Positions 33,325 through 44,820 of a stretch of 64,000 bases of DNA are shown piece by piece (positions within the stretch are counted from its first letter, which is position 1; each line of letters begins with the position of its first letter). The stretch is from the NCBI GenBank assembly GCA_020881915.1, contig JAJFPB010000003.1, positions 4,774,001 through 4,838,000 of the forward strand, given 5' to 3'. This DNA is from Paramyrothecium sp. XJ0827 (taxonomy: Eukaryota > Ascomycota > Sordariomycetes > Hypocreales > Stachybotryaceae). Position numbers and translations under genes: made by a program. A model generated the notes under the pieces. It worked only from the letters and a program-made list of their open reading frames with translations, made no database searches and was not told where the DNA came from.

Positions 33325-34884
33325 CTAAAATGGGGGCCCGCAAATCAAAAGTCGCTCCTTGAGCGCTGGAAACATTTCGTGCGGCGTTTGAGGAACCATA
33401 CCATGTCCAACACCCGATCCTGCTTCAATCTCGACAAGTATATCCGGCCACGACTCCTCCGGGTCTGGTTCAGCATCTCCTGCGCGCCTAATTATGACTT
33501 TGATATCCTCTCTGCGAGATTGCAGACTCATTCCCCAACTCCGCACTGGATCAAGCACATTTGCATTGGTCTGAGGAGACTGCAGGTTTGACAAGTAGAG
33601 TCTTTTAAGTGATGCTGTTGTGAAAGGCTCTAGGGCGTTAGACCAACCGTTGCCATCAAGATATATATAGCTCAGGCGTAAGCACTCCAGCTGAGGACAA
33701 TTTGGAATTACAGTCTCGCTGAAGTCGGATCTTACGGGCAGACCCTGGAATGTGATGCTTCTTAGTCTTGAGAAGATAGCCTCGCCAAAAACGTTCTTTA
33801 GCAACCCTTTATACAGCAGAGGGCCAAAGTCTGTGTCCTTCGTTTGGTAGAAATGGATGTTAAGGGACTCGAGGTTGGTCATCGTGGAAAAGATTGCTGG
33901 TATGGCTTTGTCGTCGACATCTGATTGGACTGTTGATGGCTCATTGGGGTGGCAGATCCGTCTTGGTCCGTAGTAGCTATCCTCGCTATTACCAGGGACG
34001 TTTTGCGATGTGGTACCGTTCAAGATGACGTGAGTGGATATGCTGATAGAGAACTCCACAAGCCCCGATGCCACTTTTGCGAAGCCTTCGTCATGGGCTC
34101 GACTTAGGGCGGCGTTCATCTGATCGATTGGTATACTGCAAATTTTGGTGTCCCTGTAGAACGCCAGCTTCTTCAGGGAGACTTGTGATTGTGCAATGGC
34201 CGACACAACGATGCGAAACGCCTGCGACGTCCGTATCCAAACATCGCGCCAAGGTAGGTTGCGGACCTTTTCGACTGGCCAGCGAAGATTTGATCCAGGC
34301 CCAAGTACAACAAGGGCCTCCAGGGCAAGTTCATCAAGACCTTCCAAGGCAGTCAAAGCTTTGGTTAATTGCTCGCACAAGCTCGCACCGCTTGTGGCAT
34401 TTTGCTCGGCAACTCTATCCTTCATCCATATTCGGTCTTTAACAGTCCGTAGAGGAGTCCATGATCCTCGAACATCGTCCTGTGGCCAGTTGAAAGGGCC
34501 AGGATGTTCTTCAGAGAGCAAGGCATTTTGGAACAAGGCGTCCATCGGGGCGAGTCGCCGTCGTCTCGAGGGTCCTGCTCTCGAGGCTCGGCGAGATGCT
34601 GAAGCGGGGGTGATGTGGTGGTACAGGCAGACAACGCGGAGCCTCCGCACGACGGGTTTCAATTCCTGGCTAGAGGCGAGAGTGTGCATCCGCTTGATGC
34701 CTTCAGTCGTAAAGTCAATTGTTTGTACGTTTTGCATGAGTTGCAAAAAAATGGGGTTAAAATTGCTCTTTGTCCGCTTTGACGTTAGACGAAGGGCGCC
34801 CAAGGAAGAAACGTCCAATTCGCGCGCGATGTGCATGTTTAGCTCTGCAGGGAGGTCCTGAAGACCACCTGATGATAGATCCAT
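33325..34884 (-). CDS. F-box protein, copy A
   Basis: One exon encodes about 519 aa from the ATG at 34884. The frame extends upstream to 35079, but the F-box begins directly after 34884 (DLPAELNMHIARELDVSSL, then GALRLTSKRT), so the shorter start is preferred. The rest has Leu-rich, LRR-like segments (LESLNIHFY, RLRSITFQGLPV, LECLRLSYIYLDG, LKRLYLSNL). F-box proteins bind Skp1 in SCF ubiquitin ligases; the C-terminal part would choose the substrate, which is unknown. It shares WRxxWxRxSxxxxIxxxAxxxSQxxxxxL with the F-box protein at 62-64 kb, so both belong to one dispersed family. Confidence 0.75.
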   Translation of the reverse strand: MDLSSGGLQDLPAELNMHIARELDVSSLGALRLTSKRTKSNFNPIFLQLMQNVQTIDFTTEGIKRMHTLASSQELKPVVRRLRVVCLYHHITPASASRRASRAGPSRRRRLAPMDALFQNALLSEEHPGPFNWPQDDVRGSWTPLRTVKDRIWMKDRVAEQNATSGASLCEQLTKALTALEGLDELALEALVVLGPGSNLRWPVEKVRNLPWRDVWIRTSQAFRIVVSAIAQSQVSLKKLAFYRDTKICSIPIDQMNAALSRAHDEGFAKVASGLVEFSISISTHVILNGTTSQNVPGNSEDSYYGPRRICHPNEPSTVQSDVDDKAIPAIFSTMTNLESLNIHFYQTKDTDFGPLLYKGLLKNVFGEAIFSRLRSITFQGLPVRSDFSETVIPNCPQLECLRLSYIYLDGNGWSNALEPFTTASLKRLYLSNLQSPQTNANVLDPVRSWGMSLQSRREDIKVIIRRAGDAEPDPEESWPDILVEIEAGSGVGHGMVPQTPHEMFPALKERLLICGPPF

Positions 34885-35205
34885 CTTCTGTAATTGTGTG
34901 AGAATTGGTTCTCTGGGTCCAACGAAGTGAGCGATGACGGGAGCGTTTGACTCGTTCTTTGTCGAGGTAAAGTTTCCTGGGTAGATGCTCAGCCGCTGCC
35001 TGCCGGGATTTATTGCCTGGGATGAGCTGGATCGCCTATATGCATGCTTTATGCGAGCATGCCTTGAATTTCTGTGCACTCATTTCTCGGGGCCGATGTG
35101 TCTTGCACAGTGTAAAGTATTAAATAAGTTTAATATATCTTAATATACTAAAGCTCTTAGGATAGGGGAAAATAGTATAATTAATAAAGCAATAGTTAAT
35201 AAAGG
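34885..35205. other. Intergenic with a short AT-rich island
   Basis: The right ~110 bp (35110-35200) are about 80% AT with many TAATA and TTAAT words, unlike neighbouring DNA. It may be the remains of a mutated repeat or an AT-rich 3' region. Confidence 0.35.
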
Positions 35206-35952
35206 CTATGGTAGCTCTCCATCAACTACTACCTTCTGGCCCGCCATCTTATGCATAGTAATTTTCCCTTTTGTCTTGCCTTTGCTCCATCTTCCATGCC
35301 AGATATTTCCGGCCGGATCATAATACACGCCCCGGCCGTCCTTCAGACCCTGGACGAACGAGCCGTAGAACACTCCTCCGTCAGGACTAGTAAGCTTCCC
35401 CTTGCCCTCCCACGTCGAGTCCAGTGTTGGGCCGTCATACAACCCATCGCTGGAGTGTTTGACACAGTTCCCCGGCCCAGAGGGGACAGTGCCATGCGCA
35501 CCAGTCCAGGTCGCGTTCCACCAATCCCCATTCTGCCACCGCCATGTACCCTTGCCGCTGATGATGCCGCCGCGGAAGTCACCTAAGTAGCTGTCACCCG
35601 AAGGAAGTAGAGTTAGAGAACCTGCCCCTTGCCTCGCGCCGTTGAACCACCAGCCATCGAAGATGGAGATGGGCTTGGTGACTTTCCCATGACCGTGTCG
35701 AAGGTCGTTCTTCCAGTTGCCATCGTACTCTTCGTTATCATCGGTATAGATCCCACGGCCTGAGTATTTTCCCATGTTCCATTGACCCTCGTAGGTGGAA
35801 CCGTCATTCCATCGCATGATTCCCGTGCCGTGGGGCACATACGAACCGACAACCCCCGGAAGGGAGTTATTGTAAATTGTCGAGCCGGTGTACTGTCCTT
35901 TCTTCCCCGAAATAGTCACTTGGACGTCCAACTGCTCTAACATGGTAGTCAT
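35206..35952 (-). CDS. MORN-repeat protein
   Basis: One exon. From the ATG at 35952 the product has 248 aa; the frame extends to 36066 but the added residues look like translated leader. At least six MORN-type repeats are visible, including PHGTGIMRWNDGSTYEGQW, YSGRGIYTDDNEEYDGNW, RHGHGKV..IFDGWW, ISGKGTWRWQNGDWWNATW, WEGKGKLTSPDGGVFYGSF and KDGRGVYYDPAGNIWHGRW. MORN repeats form elongated beta-sheets that contact lipids or proteins. The protein consists almost only of repeats. Its role is unknown. Confidence 0.72.
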   Translation of the reverse strand: MTTMLEQLDVQVTISGKKGQYTGSTIYNNSLPGVVGSYVPHGTGIMRWNDGSTYEGQWNMGKYSGRGIYTDDNEEYDGNWKNDLRHGHGKVTKPISIFDGWWFNGARQGAGSLTLLPSGDSYLGDFRGGIISGKGTWRWQNGDWWNATWTGAHGTVPSGPGNCVKHSSDGLYDGPTLDSTWEGKGKLTSPDGGVFYGSFVQGLKDGRGVYYDPAGNIWHGRWSKGKTKGKITMHKMAGQKVVVDGELP

Positions 35953-36919
35953 ATTTGCTTGGCTCGGATGAAATAGGGCAAATAGTAGCTGCGGAAATCT
36001 GGCCGGAGAATATGGACTCAATAGAACGATGGGATATTTCGGTCCCGAGTACGTTATGAATTCCACTATATGTTTTACTGCAACTTTGACAATGGGCTAT
36101 TGACTTGCAAGAGTTTTCGGACCTGGCATTTAGGACGGAGGCTCAGTTCTTACCTAGCATGAGTTTTATACTTTCAGCCGCTTCCTAGTCTCGGTATAGT
36201 CTCCGAAACGACATCGAGCGCCGTAGCTTGATGTCCGATGATTTCAGCTGCGAACCCCTACCATATTGCGGCGACATTATGGGCATTTGCCGGAGGTACA
36301 TCTGTCCGGAAAGGAGCTGAATGAGCAATCTCTCTATATGGAGGGTGGCCACAGATGCAACCTTGTCGGAGCTGGATTCAGCTGCGTTTGTGACAATATC
36401 TGATCGCTTTTGGATGCGCCTTACCGGTCGGGCACCAATAGAGCCTCATTGGGCAGTATCTCGTAAGCTCAAGCATTAAGCTGAAAATCGGGCGAAGACG
36501 CCATCCTCTAGAAGAAACAGAGGGGTGAAAGAATTAATACTTCATATACATAAAAGCAAAGATACGAGAGGCCTTAAACAATCACACATTTCAGCTGAAG
36601 TGAGCGGACCGCCCTTGTTAGAAGAGACCACACTGTATTGGTTTTGGTAGGTTGCATACCCGACAAGATACAAAGTCTAAACGCAACCCATTCACAATCA
36701 TCTGTATCGGCGTAGCAATGAGGCTGAACGTTGAGTCGTCATACATCGGCGATACGACTAGCCGTTCTCGCTGCCTAATAGCCATAGAGCTTGAGCGGGA
36801 CGTACAGGACTATTGATGCCTTACCCCCAACTTGCTGATATCTCACCCGTATCAGCTGAGTCCAGCCGCTCCTTTGACGATTCTCTCCACATCTAGAGAA
36901 GATCAATAACAACTAAAGA
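35953..36919. other. Intergenic
   Basis: Divergent promoter region between the MORN and HET genes. No further gene was seen. Confidence 0.45.
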
Positions 36920-39272
36920 ATGGGAAACGGGCAACCTCTTCAAGCCGATAGCACCTCAACACCCTTATCATACGACGATGAGGCTCCTCGATCCAGTGCG
37001 CGGCAGTACGCAGGGTGCTTCTCAATAGAGCAAGTCTGTCGTCATCTTGGCCAGAAACTAGTAACGTTCCCTGGTCCGCCTCCTCTCCTGGAGCAGAAGC
37101 TTTCAGTTCGGGGAGACGGGAATGTTGTTACCGCTGAAAATCACTTTTTATCGGCCTGCCACTGCGCTCCGCTCCATGATGAATGGTGTCGTGCACATAG
37201 GGCAACAAGCACAACATCTGATGATTGCGATATCTCAATTGAGGTGACCTTGGACCAGCTGCGCACGTCCTCGGAACAAGGATGCTGGTTCTGCTCTGTC
37301 ATACACAAAGGAATTGAGGCGGCGCCGCCTTGGGACCCGTATCTGGAAGACAATGCCGCAATCCGGCCATGGATTGGGATTCACACCAAGGGTAGGGAGA
37401 CTCCAAAAATGATTATTCGCGCGTTTGGGGACCGCGAAAGAACTCAAGAACCAGAACCCGAATTCTACATTGATCAGCGTGAAGGCAAGTCTACTCTACT
37501 TCACTTTCACGCATTGAGTATCGAGTGGAAGTCTAACTCTTTCCGCCATAGCAACTTCTTCGCCCTGTAAGCTTCTGAAGTGTAGAGCCTCGCCGGTTCG
37601 CATAAGTTGTGATGAACAACTTGCATTCATAGCCGGCCATCTCCAAACATGCATCCAGTCACACTCCTGCATACCTTCGTTGCCATCATTCATGCCTACT
37701 CGTCTCATCTACATCACTGTCGACAAATACAGGAAGTACGCAACTTGTCTGGTAACTGAGGCGTCTCCACAGCCATATATTGCTCTGAGCCACTGCTGGG
37801 GTAAAGTGTTTCCTGCCTACGCCAGAACCGTCTCCGCAAACCTCGAAGCGCGGAAGCTCAACCTCCCTTGGGCAGAATTGCCACAGACCTTCCGCGATGC
37901 TGTCGCTGTAACCGAGCAGCTCGGCTTCCAATACCTCTGGATTGACGCGCTCTGTATCATCCAAGACTCGCAGTCGGATTGGGAATCGGAGGCCGCTAGC
38001 ATGTGCGACGTTTACTCCTCCTGCACACTCATGCTCAGCGCCGACGCATCTCCCGATTCTGAGGTCGGTCTCTTTAGGGCAGCAAACATGTCGACGAGCC
38101 CATGGGATATTCAAATGCCGGCATCCTGGAAGGGTCCTCCAATCAAAGCATACTTCCCCAAGGTGCACGTCACCTTTGGGAAGATGCCATGTATGTACGT
38201 GCCGTCCTGGAAGCGGCTCACCACATACCCCCTATCCACTCGAGCATGGTGCTTCCAGGAACACCGTCTTGCTCGTCGTGTGGTGCACTTTGCCGTCGAC
38301 GAGGTCATGTGGGACTGTCTGGGCGGTGTCGCTTGCCAGTGTGGCACCTTCGGCACACACTCATTTGCGCTGCACATCTGGCAGAAGACGCTTCCTTATA
38401 GCGAGTGCACTTTGGAAGAGAAGAGATCTCTCTGGAGAAATATGATTGCAGAGTATAGCCAGCGTGAGCTGTCCTATTGGACTGATCGCTTCCCTGCACT
38501 CTCCGGTCTTGTTAGGCAATTCCAGGTCTCTAGTAGCGAGGAAAATGATGTCGGAGTAGCGAATACTGGCAAAGACCTTGGGCCGCCCGCTAAGCAAAAG
38601 TTCAAGGATATCAGCCTGGGAACCTATCTTGCTGGATTATGGTCATCCTCCCTTTTGGAAGACATATGTTGGACCGCCGACGACACACCCGGACGACGCA
38701 TCTCTACACCTTGGTGCTACATCGCACCGTCATGGTCCTGGGCCAGCATCTCTGGCATGGTGAACTTTCACGAGAAAAGCGGCGAGACCTTAGCGAAAAT
38801 CGTGAGTACCCAGTGCATTCCCACCGGAACAGACGGCTTGGGATGCGTCTCCTATGGCGAGATCATCTTGAAGGTCAAAGCGATAACCGTACGGATACTC
38901 CGAGGCCGTGTAATAGTCGACAAGGACACGGGATTGAAATATGACTTCATGCATCTTCAAGCTCGAGATTTCCACACAGGCGAGCACAGAACCCTTGGGC
39001 AATACCGCCCAGACTTCTACCAGAGTAATGATGGAGTCCCATTCTATGTTGGAGCTGACGCTATCTGGGGGTACCGCGACAGTTCCAGCAAGAGCATGAT
39101 ACCAGTATCGGACGGGGAATACTTCGCTTTGCAAATTTCGACGACATTCACAATGGTGGTCCGATCATTGTCTGCTAATGGGAGCGATCTCTTCGAGCGC
39201 GTTGGGTCAGCAGCGCCTGACACATCAAACTGGTTTGACAAGACGCGGATGCGTACCATCAGATTGATCTAG
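36920..39272 (+). CDS. HET-domain (heterokaryon incompatibility) protein
   Basis: Two exons (36920-37484, 37633-39272) encode 734 aa. The HET domain is clear in exon 2: PTRLIYI, YIALSHCWG, LGFQYLWIDALCIIQDS with SDWESEAASMCDVYSSCTL, and PLSTRAWCFQEHRLARRVVH. The N-terminal region has a Cys/His-rich stretch (CHCAPLHDEWC) and GCWFCSVIHKGIE, usual before HET domains. The 148-nt intron can only be joined in frame as AAG|GCAAGT..CATAG, a consensus GC-AG intron; the join restores GHLQTCIQSH. HET proteins trigger programmed cell death on recognition of non-self and, in other cases, mediate defence. The specificity of this one is unknown. Complete, no lesion. Confidence 0.88.
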
Positions 39273-39644
39273 GATCAATCTGCCGATATTATAGGCTCGT
39301 CAATGGACGCTTTTGAATGTAGGTAGACTGAGGGTGTATAATGTATCATGCTAAAAGTAAGAGACAAGAAAAGAAAGAAAAAAAGGTAAAGGCTTATAAA
39401 GAAAAGTTATAGATAAATAGAAGACAAAAAAAATTAATCATAAGGATGCTGTTTAAAATTAAATATAATTGAAAAAATAACAGATAAGGAAGGACTTTGT
39501 AATAGAAAGGCCATTCATTACTAGGCTCCAGCATTGGGCCTGTATCTGATCCAACAGTGATCAATTATCATGTCCTTTTGCAAATACATACAGCAGACTG
39601 AACATCAATTCTCAATCATCACCTGAGCTAATATCGAAGTCACT
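39273..39644. other. AT-rich intergenic tract
   Basis: It includes a purine-rich A/G run at about 39355-39490 (GAAAAGAAAGAAAAAAAGG and similar) and an AT-rich stretch. No gene was seen. Confidence 0.45.
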
Positions 39645-40490
39645 TTAGTCCGATCCATAGAGAACTGGCGACCCCCTGTTCAAGTGACCTCTATTCCATC
39701 CACCCTGCTGCATGGTCTTAATACCATCACCAGCGTCTTGGGACCTCCTCCATAACAGAGATTTTGTAGAAATTTTGAGATCTCCCAATTGTGGGTAGTC
39801 GGGCGCCTCCATGCTGTCGATGTACCAACCCTCAATCAATTTTTCCGGCGGCTCCTGGCCATTATCAAGGTACTCCGTCCGGATCTCACGTAGGTTCAAG
39901 AAGTCTCCTGTCAGTATGAGGTTGTAAAATTCGGAAAATGCCCTTGTAGCGGTGCCGCTGGTGTCACTTTCCGGTGCACTGTTATCCTAGTCCTTGAGAT
40001 GTAGCGTTTCCAGCCCTTTCGGCAGCACTTCCTTCAAACCACTGCCAGGTCCGGCGTGTTTGATGAACTGAGTAAGTACCACTCCCGGGCGACGCAAAGA
40101 TATCAAGGTGTGAAGGGACCCGAGTTCGCCAGAAGCGCTGTTGTAGCGATTAAGGAAACACAAGCCCAATTCTTTGATGTTCCCTCCCATGTTTCGGAGA
40201 ACATTGCCGACATCTGTGAGATCCAAATTCACGTCTAGAGGACCCATACTTCGCTGCCAGACACAACCGTCATGAACGTCGATTGATAAGCTCTCTAACC
40301 GGGGCAGGTCGTGTAGAATATCCTGCAGACCCCCTGCTTCTACTAGGCACATATCCAGGTCTAGGATACGGATGTTTGGCGATGACTTGACCTGCTGTAG
40401 CTCGATGTCATTGATGACCTCGCAGTCGAGATTCAAAAGCTTCGGAAAGAACTGAAGTGCTACAAGCCCACAAGAGCTGACACGTTATGT
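39645..40490 (-). pseudogene. LRR (F-box-type) pseudogene with one in-frame stop
   Basis: A single minus-strand frame runs from about 40490 to 39645, broken only by a TAG at 39989-39987 in ..LHLKD-stop-DNSAPESD. The text on both sides continues in the same frame and style. Leu-rich repeats are visible (IRILDLDMCLVEAGGLQDIL, LPRLESLSIDVHDG, IKELGLCFLNRY, KGLETLHL). No F-box or start region precedes it, so the 5' end is also missing. The build resembles the C-terminal part of fungal F-box/LRR proteins such as the one at 33-35 kb, but direct homology is unproven. It adjoins the decayed ABC transporter. Confidence 0.6.
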
Positions 40491-40569
40491 GAAGGCATGC
40501 TCGTTGAGGTAAAAGATCACGGGCTTGGCAGAAAGAGGAAAAGACCTTGAAGTTATTCTCAGAGAATTT

Positions 40570-42725
40570 GTCACCAATCCCAATGGCTCCCTATATGCGT
40601 CGTCCTCACCCAAGCGGATTAGACCATCCCCGCATATTTACGATCAAATATGCTCCAGTGGTCCCGGCCATCATCTCCACCTACGCGCTATCAGTCCCTA
40701 GGCCGTGGTCACCTACATTTCCACCGCGATCATCTGCGCCTTGGGTCGGAACTGCCATTCTGTCTGGATGGACTTTTGGGCCTCCTTTACCTTCGGCAGA
40801 CCTGTGTCCTTTTACGTCAGCATTATGGGGCTGTCCAGGGGTATACAGATTTTGTCCCTCTTCATATGCTGCACCGCTTTTGTAATCTTTATGACTACAC
40901 AATCCGGCGGCGTTCTGCATCGCGCCGCCCTAGATACTGTTGTGCACGCCGTTGACTCTTTTTTTTCTCCGAGCAATTTTGGCGTTGTGACCAATCTCTT
41001 CTCTCATGATATGACACTAATCGATGGGGAGCTGTCAATGGCTCTGCTTAACGTCTTCATGTTAGGATTCAATGCCATTGCCATGGCCATTATCGTCGCC
41101 GTCGGCGCGCCATGTCTGGCAGCCAGATATCCCATTATTACTTCCATGTTTTATATGCTTCAAATATTCTATCTCCACACCTCCCGGAAGCTGCGCTTGT
41201 TGGACCTCGAGGCGAAGAGCCCATTGTAGTGAGTCTTATTAACCCCGAAGCATCCTTTTATTTCCCTCTGCCATTCTCTACCTTTCCACTACCCCCTACA
41301 ACAACGGTATAAGACCACTAGTTGCGACCGTAGGTAATTTGTTTTATCCCCGACCATCGTAAAACAGCGCCCATTACCTTGATACTGTTAGGGGTATCGC
41401 CACCATCCGCGCCCTCGGGTGGACGGAGAAGAAAATTGAGCGAAACCAACACCTTCTGGATGCCTCGCAGCGTCCAGCGTATCTCTTAGTTATGATCCAG
41501 CGATGGCTCGGCGCGTCATTGCAGCTCATCGTCATGATCTTGGCCATCGGAATCGTGACGCTTGCTACAGAACTCCGAACTAACTCCGGCTTCGCGGGTG
41601 CCTCGTTAGTGACCCTGATGACGTTGGGAGACACGCTCTCTGCTTTCATCCAACAGTATACACAGGTAGAGACCTCCATCGGTGCCGTGTCGCGTCTTAG
41701 GTCGTTTGCAGAGAACGTGCCCTCTGAGAACCTGGAAGATGAAGACTTGGAGCCGCCGGAGTCATGGCCGACGAGAGGAGCGATCGAAATCAAGAATATT
41801 TCACCCTCATTTAAGTGAGTGGGCTTAGTTGTCGAAGACCATCCATGAAAGGTTCATTAAGTCGTTACAGGAGCAAGCCATATATCGCCGACGAAAAGAA
41901 CACATTTCAAGACCTTGCCTTCGAAGACATTGCCCTCTCTATCACGCCTGAGCAGAAGGTGGCACTATGCGACCGGACAGGCAGGTATGTTGACCCCTTC
42001 CTCGCCTGATTACCCTCAAATTTGGCACCACCGCGTACGGTGATGGATACAGTGATGATGATAATCCTCAGCGGTAAATCCTCCCTGCTCCTCCTCCTAT
42101 TGCGTCTTCAGCATCCACTTCCACGGCCACTTAGCTCCTTCGGTATCGTGACCGACAGGATACCCTGCGATTCGGTAGACCGCAGTACCCTCCGCAGCCG
42201 AATCATCGCAATACCCCAGGACTCTGTCTTTCTTCCCGATGGCGGAGCATCAAAGAGAACCTCGATCCTTTCAATATCACGTCCGAGGCCGAATGCATGG
42301 CCGTGCTCCAGCAGGTTCGGCTGGCCAAGTCCGTGGACAGAGGGGGCACCATACATGCCGGCATGAGCCGACGAACTCAGTACCGGACAGAAACAGCCGT
42401 TCAGCCTTGGCCGCGCAATACTACGCGCCATGGCCTGACAGCGTCTTCGCGAGGGCGATGGTGGTATCCTAGTGATGGACGAAGTTGGATCTAGCGTGGA
42501 TCGCAACACGAACGAACTCATACAGGATATCATCAAGGAAACGTTCTCGCATACACCATCATCATGGTAGCACACAGGTTAGATATGGTCATGGATTCCT
42601 TTGACTCCGTTCGTGTGTTGGATCGCGGCCGCATTGTTGAGATCGGTTCCCCTCAGGTGCTAGCTGATGTGGATAGGAGCCGGGTTGGAGAGTTATGGGC
42701 AATCGAGAAACAGTGGCGCAGATAA
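40570..42725 (+). pseudogene. ABC transporter (ABCC/multidrug-type) C-terminal half, decayed
   Basis: Only the second half of a full ABCC exporter remains: TMD2 from SGGVLHRAALDTVVHAV and DMTLIDGELSMALLNV through FYLHTSRKLRLLDLEAKSPL, then NBD2. Three introns still join in phase. One gives SPLY-AHYLDTVRGIATIRALG (intron 41229-41367), one SPSF-K-SKPYIADEK (41814-41870) and one rebuilds Walker A TGSGKSSLLL (about 41985-42071). Downstream the frame breaks before IKENLDPFNITSEAEC, again before ADELSTGQKQPFSL, meets a TGA after RAILRAMA, and breaks once more after the Walker B segment GILVMDEVGSSVDRNT, near YTIIMVAHRLD. The end RGRIVEIGSPQVL to TAA at 42725 is intact. TMD1 and NBD1 are absent. It cannot make a working exporter. 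Confidence 0.8.
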
Positions 42726-43863
42726 TGCGAGATGATAGACGCTATGCAGGTGGCAGTGCATGGAACTCGTTCACGGCCATTCTGCGACGAAAGCTCACGA
42801 CGCTCACCGACCCGTGTCAGGGTTCCGCCTTATGTGATGTTCGCCTTTCCCTGCCCTTCCTTGAGTATTTCTCTCTTCTTTTATCGCGGAGTCGTTCCCC
42901 GTCCTCGAAGTTCAAGCCCCTCTGTCTTTGACTGCTAAGGTAAGTAAAACAATAGTCGTAGTAGTTGGGATGATAGTAGAAGGTTTTACGGTGGGGCTTA
43001 GAAGCCAATCCCGATCCCACTTATTGTGGCACTAGCTGACGCTAATGCAACTTGATGACACGAGCCGCTAGTGGAACCCGCCAATATCGTCCCACAGATA
43101 TCCGGCGCCGGATCCTTAATTGCGAATGAATGACACATGATCTTATTTGGCAGCGGGCTGGCGCGAATACACAGGCCGAAAGTTGTCCGAGGCCGTTCTC
43201 GATCCACTACGTTATTCGCTCTAAACCTCCAAGTTCTGTTGGTACGTCGTCCCGGCTGGGCCGTCACAGCGCGTCCACTTTCCAAGGCAGGGTTTTCGGT
43301 ATCCACAATCATGGACGAGTAATGCGGTAGCCGGCTCGTACCGACCATTTGCTGCGTATGGCTAGTGTGTTTGGTGATATTGTAGGAAAGAAGAAGCAGA
43401 CAGAGAAACAAAGGGGGGGTTCTATTACTTGCCTTTGGTAGTGTGCTCTAGAGTTGTCAGAAGATTCGAAAAGGATAGATTCGCCCAAATATTAATTCAG
43501 GACGCGAATAAAATTAAAGTTCCGAGTACACAAGCAGACGAATTTGCAAATGAAAGCGGAGTCTCCAAGGACTACTGTATGAACCAGATAACTGTAATTA
43601 GGTCGACGGCTTGGCAAAGCCCCAAAAAGCACCTCGAATACCAATAGCCATCACCATAGCAACTAGACGTAAGTGGTTCTCCTGCGGATGACAGATTTGA
43701 AAGCCTCTCACAGGGTACGACATGGCAGTTGTATCTTGTCTAAATGGAGTGATCGCAAAGTGACTCTCGTGGTTTCACGAATCAGAATGAATCGATATTG
43801 CGCTATTTTATACAAAGCCGGTTCCAGACAGTCAGCTCGAAATTCGCCCACAGCCCGAAGCAT
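42726..43863. other. Intergenic, no gene recognised
   Basis: About 1.1 kb with short frames only. It lies between the ABC relic and the bZIP gene, which read towards each other. Confidence 0.4.
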
Positions 43864-44820
43864 TTAAATCCTTCTTTCACCTCTTTTTCTTCGCCATGCA
43901 TTGGTGGCTTGGATAATCTCTGGACAGCCCTCTAGTAGGAAACCCCACTTTCTCAAAAAATCCTCACTCGCCTCCCAACACCGGACGTCCCAAGGGTTCT
44001 GCCCCCAGGCCACGAGTGAAGGAGACCTATCCCCCTCGCCTTCAGGGTTCATTCCGATGAGATCATACCACAAATCATCTTCGTCTAAAACGTCAGTCAC
44101 GTAGCATCCCTGAAGAATATTGTCGCGAAGCCGGGGATGCGGAATCAAATCTATCCAAGGATGATGTGGCGTCGTTAGCTGCAGCTGGGTCGGTCGAAGG
44201 TCACAAGGGCCGTTCAGCGGGTTGAGTGCCCGATCTTGCTGTATTTGTACGGGGCCAATAGCTCCGTATGGCGAGGTCGCATCGCAGAGGAGCCAGGAGT
44301 GAGCCAAACCCATGGAAGTAGCATTGAAAGCCAGGGCATTGAGTACGTTGACGTGGATGATAGTTGGTAGGTGTTCCGGACTTGGTGCACTGACCATGTG
44401 ATGCAGATGTCTTTGGTCCGAGAAGCGTCTGATGAGGTTGAGAAAGTCACGGGTCAAGAACGTTTCCGCAGACTCGGCGGTGTAAGTATTGTTGGCAATG
44501 GCTTGAGCACGAAGTTGTGCTGCCAGTGTAATAATCACTCTCCCTTGGATGAGAAGAGGTGGTTCTCCGATTGTTTCTGCTATCCTTTTACCTACACGGG
44601 TTTTAGCATTGTTGTTGGTGTACCTCTGGTTTCAAGGCCTGGCATCATAGGCTGGCATACGTCTTGCTCTCTGGTTTAGTCGATTCTGCCGACGCCTTCG
44701 TTCTGCCGAGTCACTAATGCCAGTCCAGTCTTCTTCTGGAATTGTGGCAATTTCCTGCGCCGGCATGCGAGACAATACTATGCTGCTGCGATTTTGCGAT
44801 GGCGGCTGTGCGGATGTCAT
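43864..44820 (-). CDS. bZIP-type regulator with DUF3425 C-terminal domain
   Basis: Two exons (44820-44661, 44576-43864) encode 290 aa; an upstream in-frame ATG at 44898 would add 26. Exon 1 ends in a basic region, EDWTGISDSAERRRRQNRLN followed by QRAR, typical of fungal bZIP/DUF3425 proteins. Exon 2 carries LPTIIHVNVLNALAFNATSM and HHPWIDLIPHPRLRDNIL, the hallmark of DUF3425, and a Trp-rich C-terminus (WGQNPWDVRCWEASEDF). The phase-1 intron is the only in-frame solution found. It turns the expected Arg after QRAR into Gln and leaves no leucine heptads. It is probably a nuclear regulator, perhaps with altered DNA binding. Confidence 0.7.

Noticed and set aside
44577..44661. Suspected frame error in the bZIP gene
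   Set aside because: A phase-1 intron from 44660 to 44577 with normal GTATGC and GCAG ends joins both parts in frame, so no lesion is needed.
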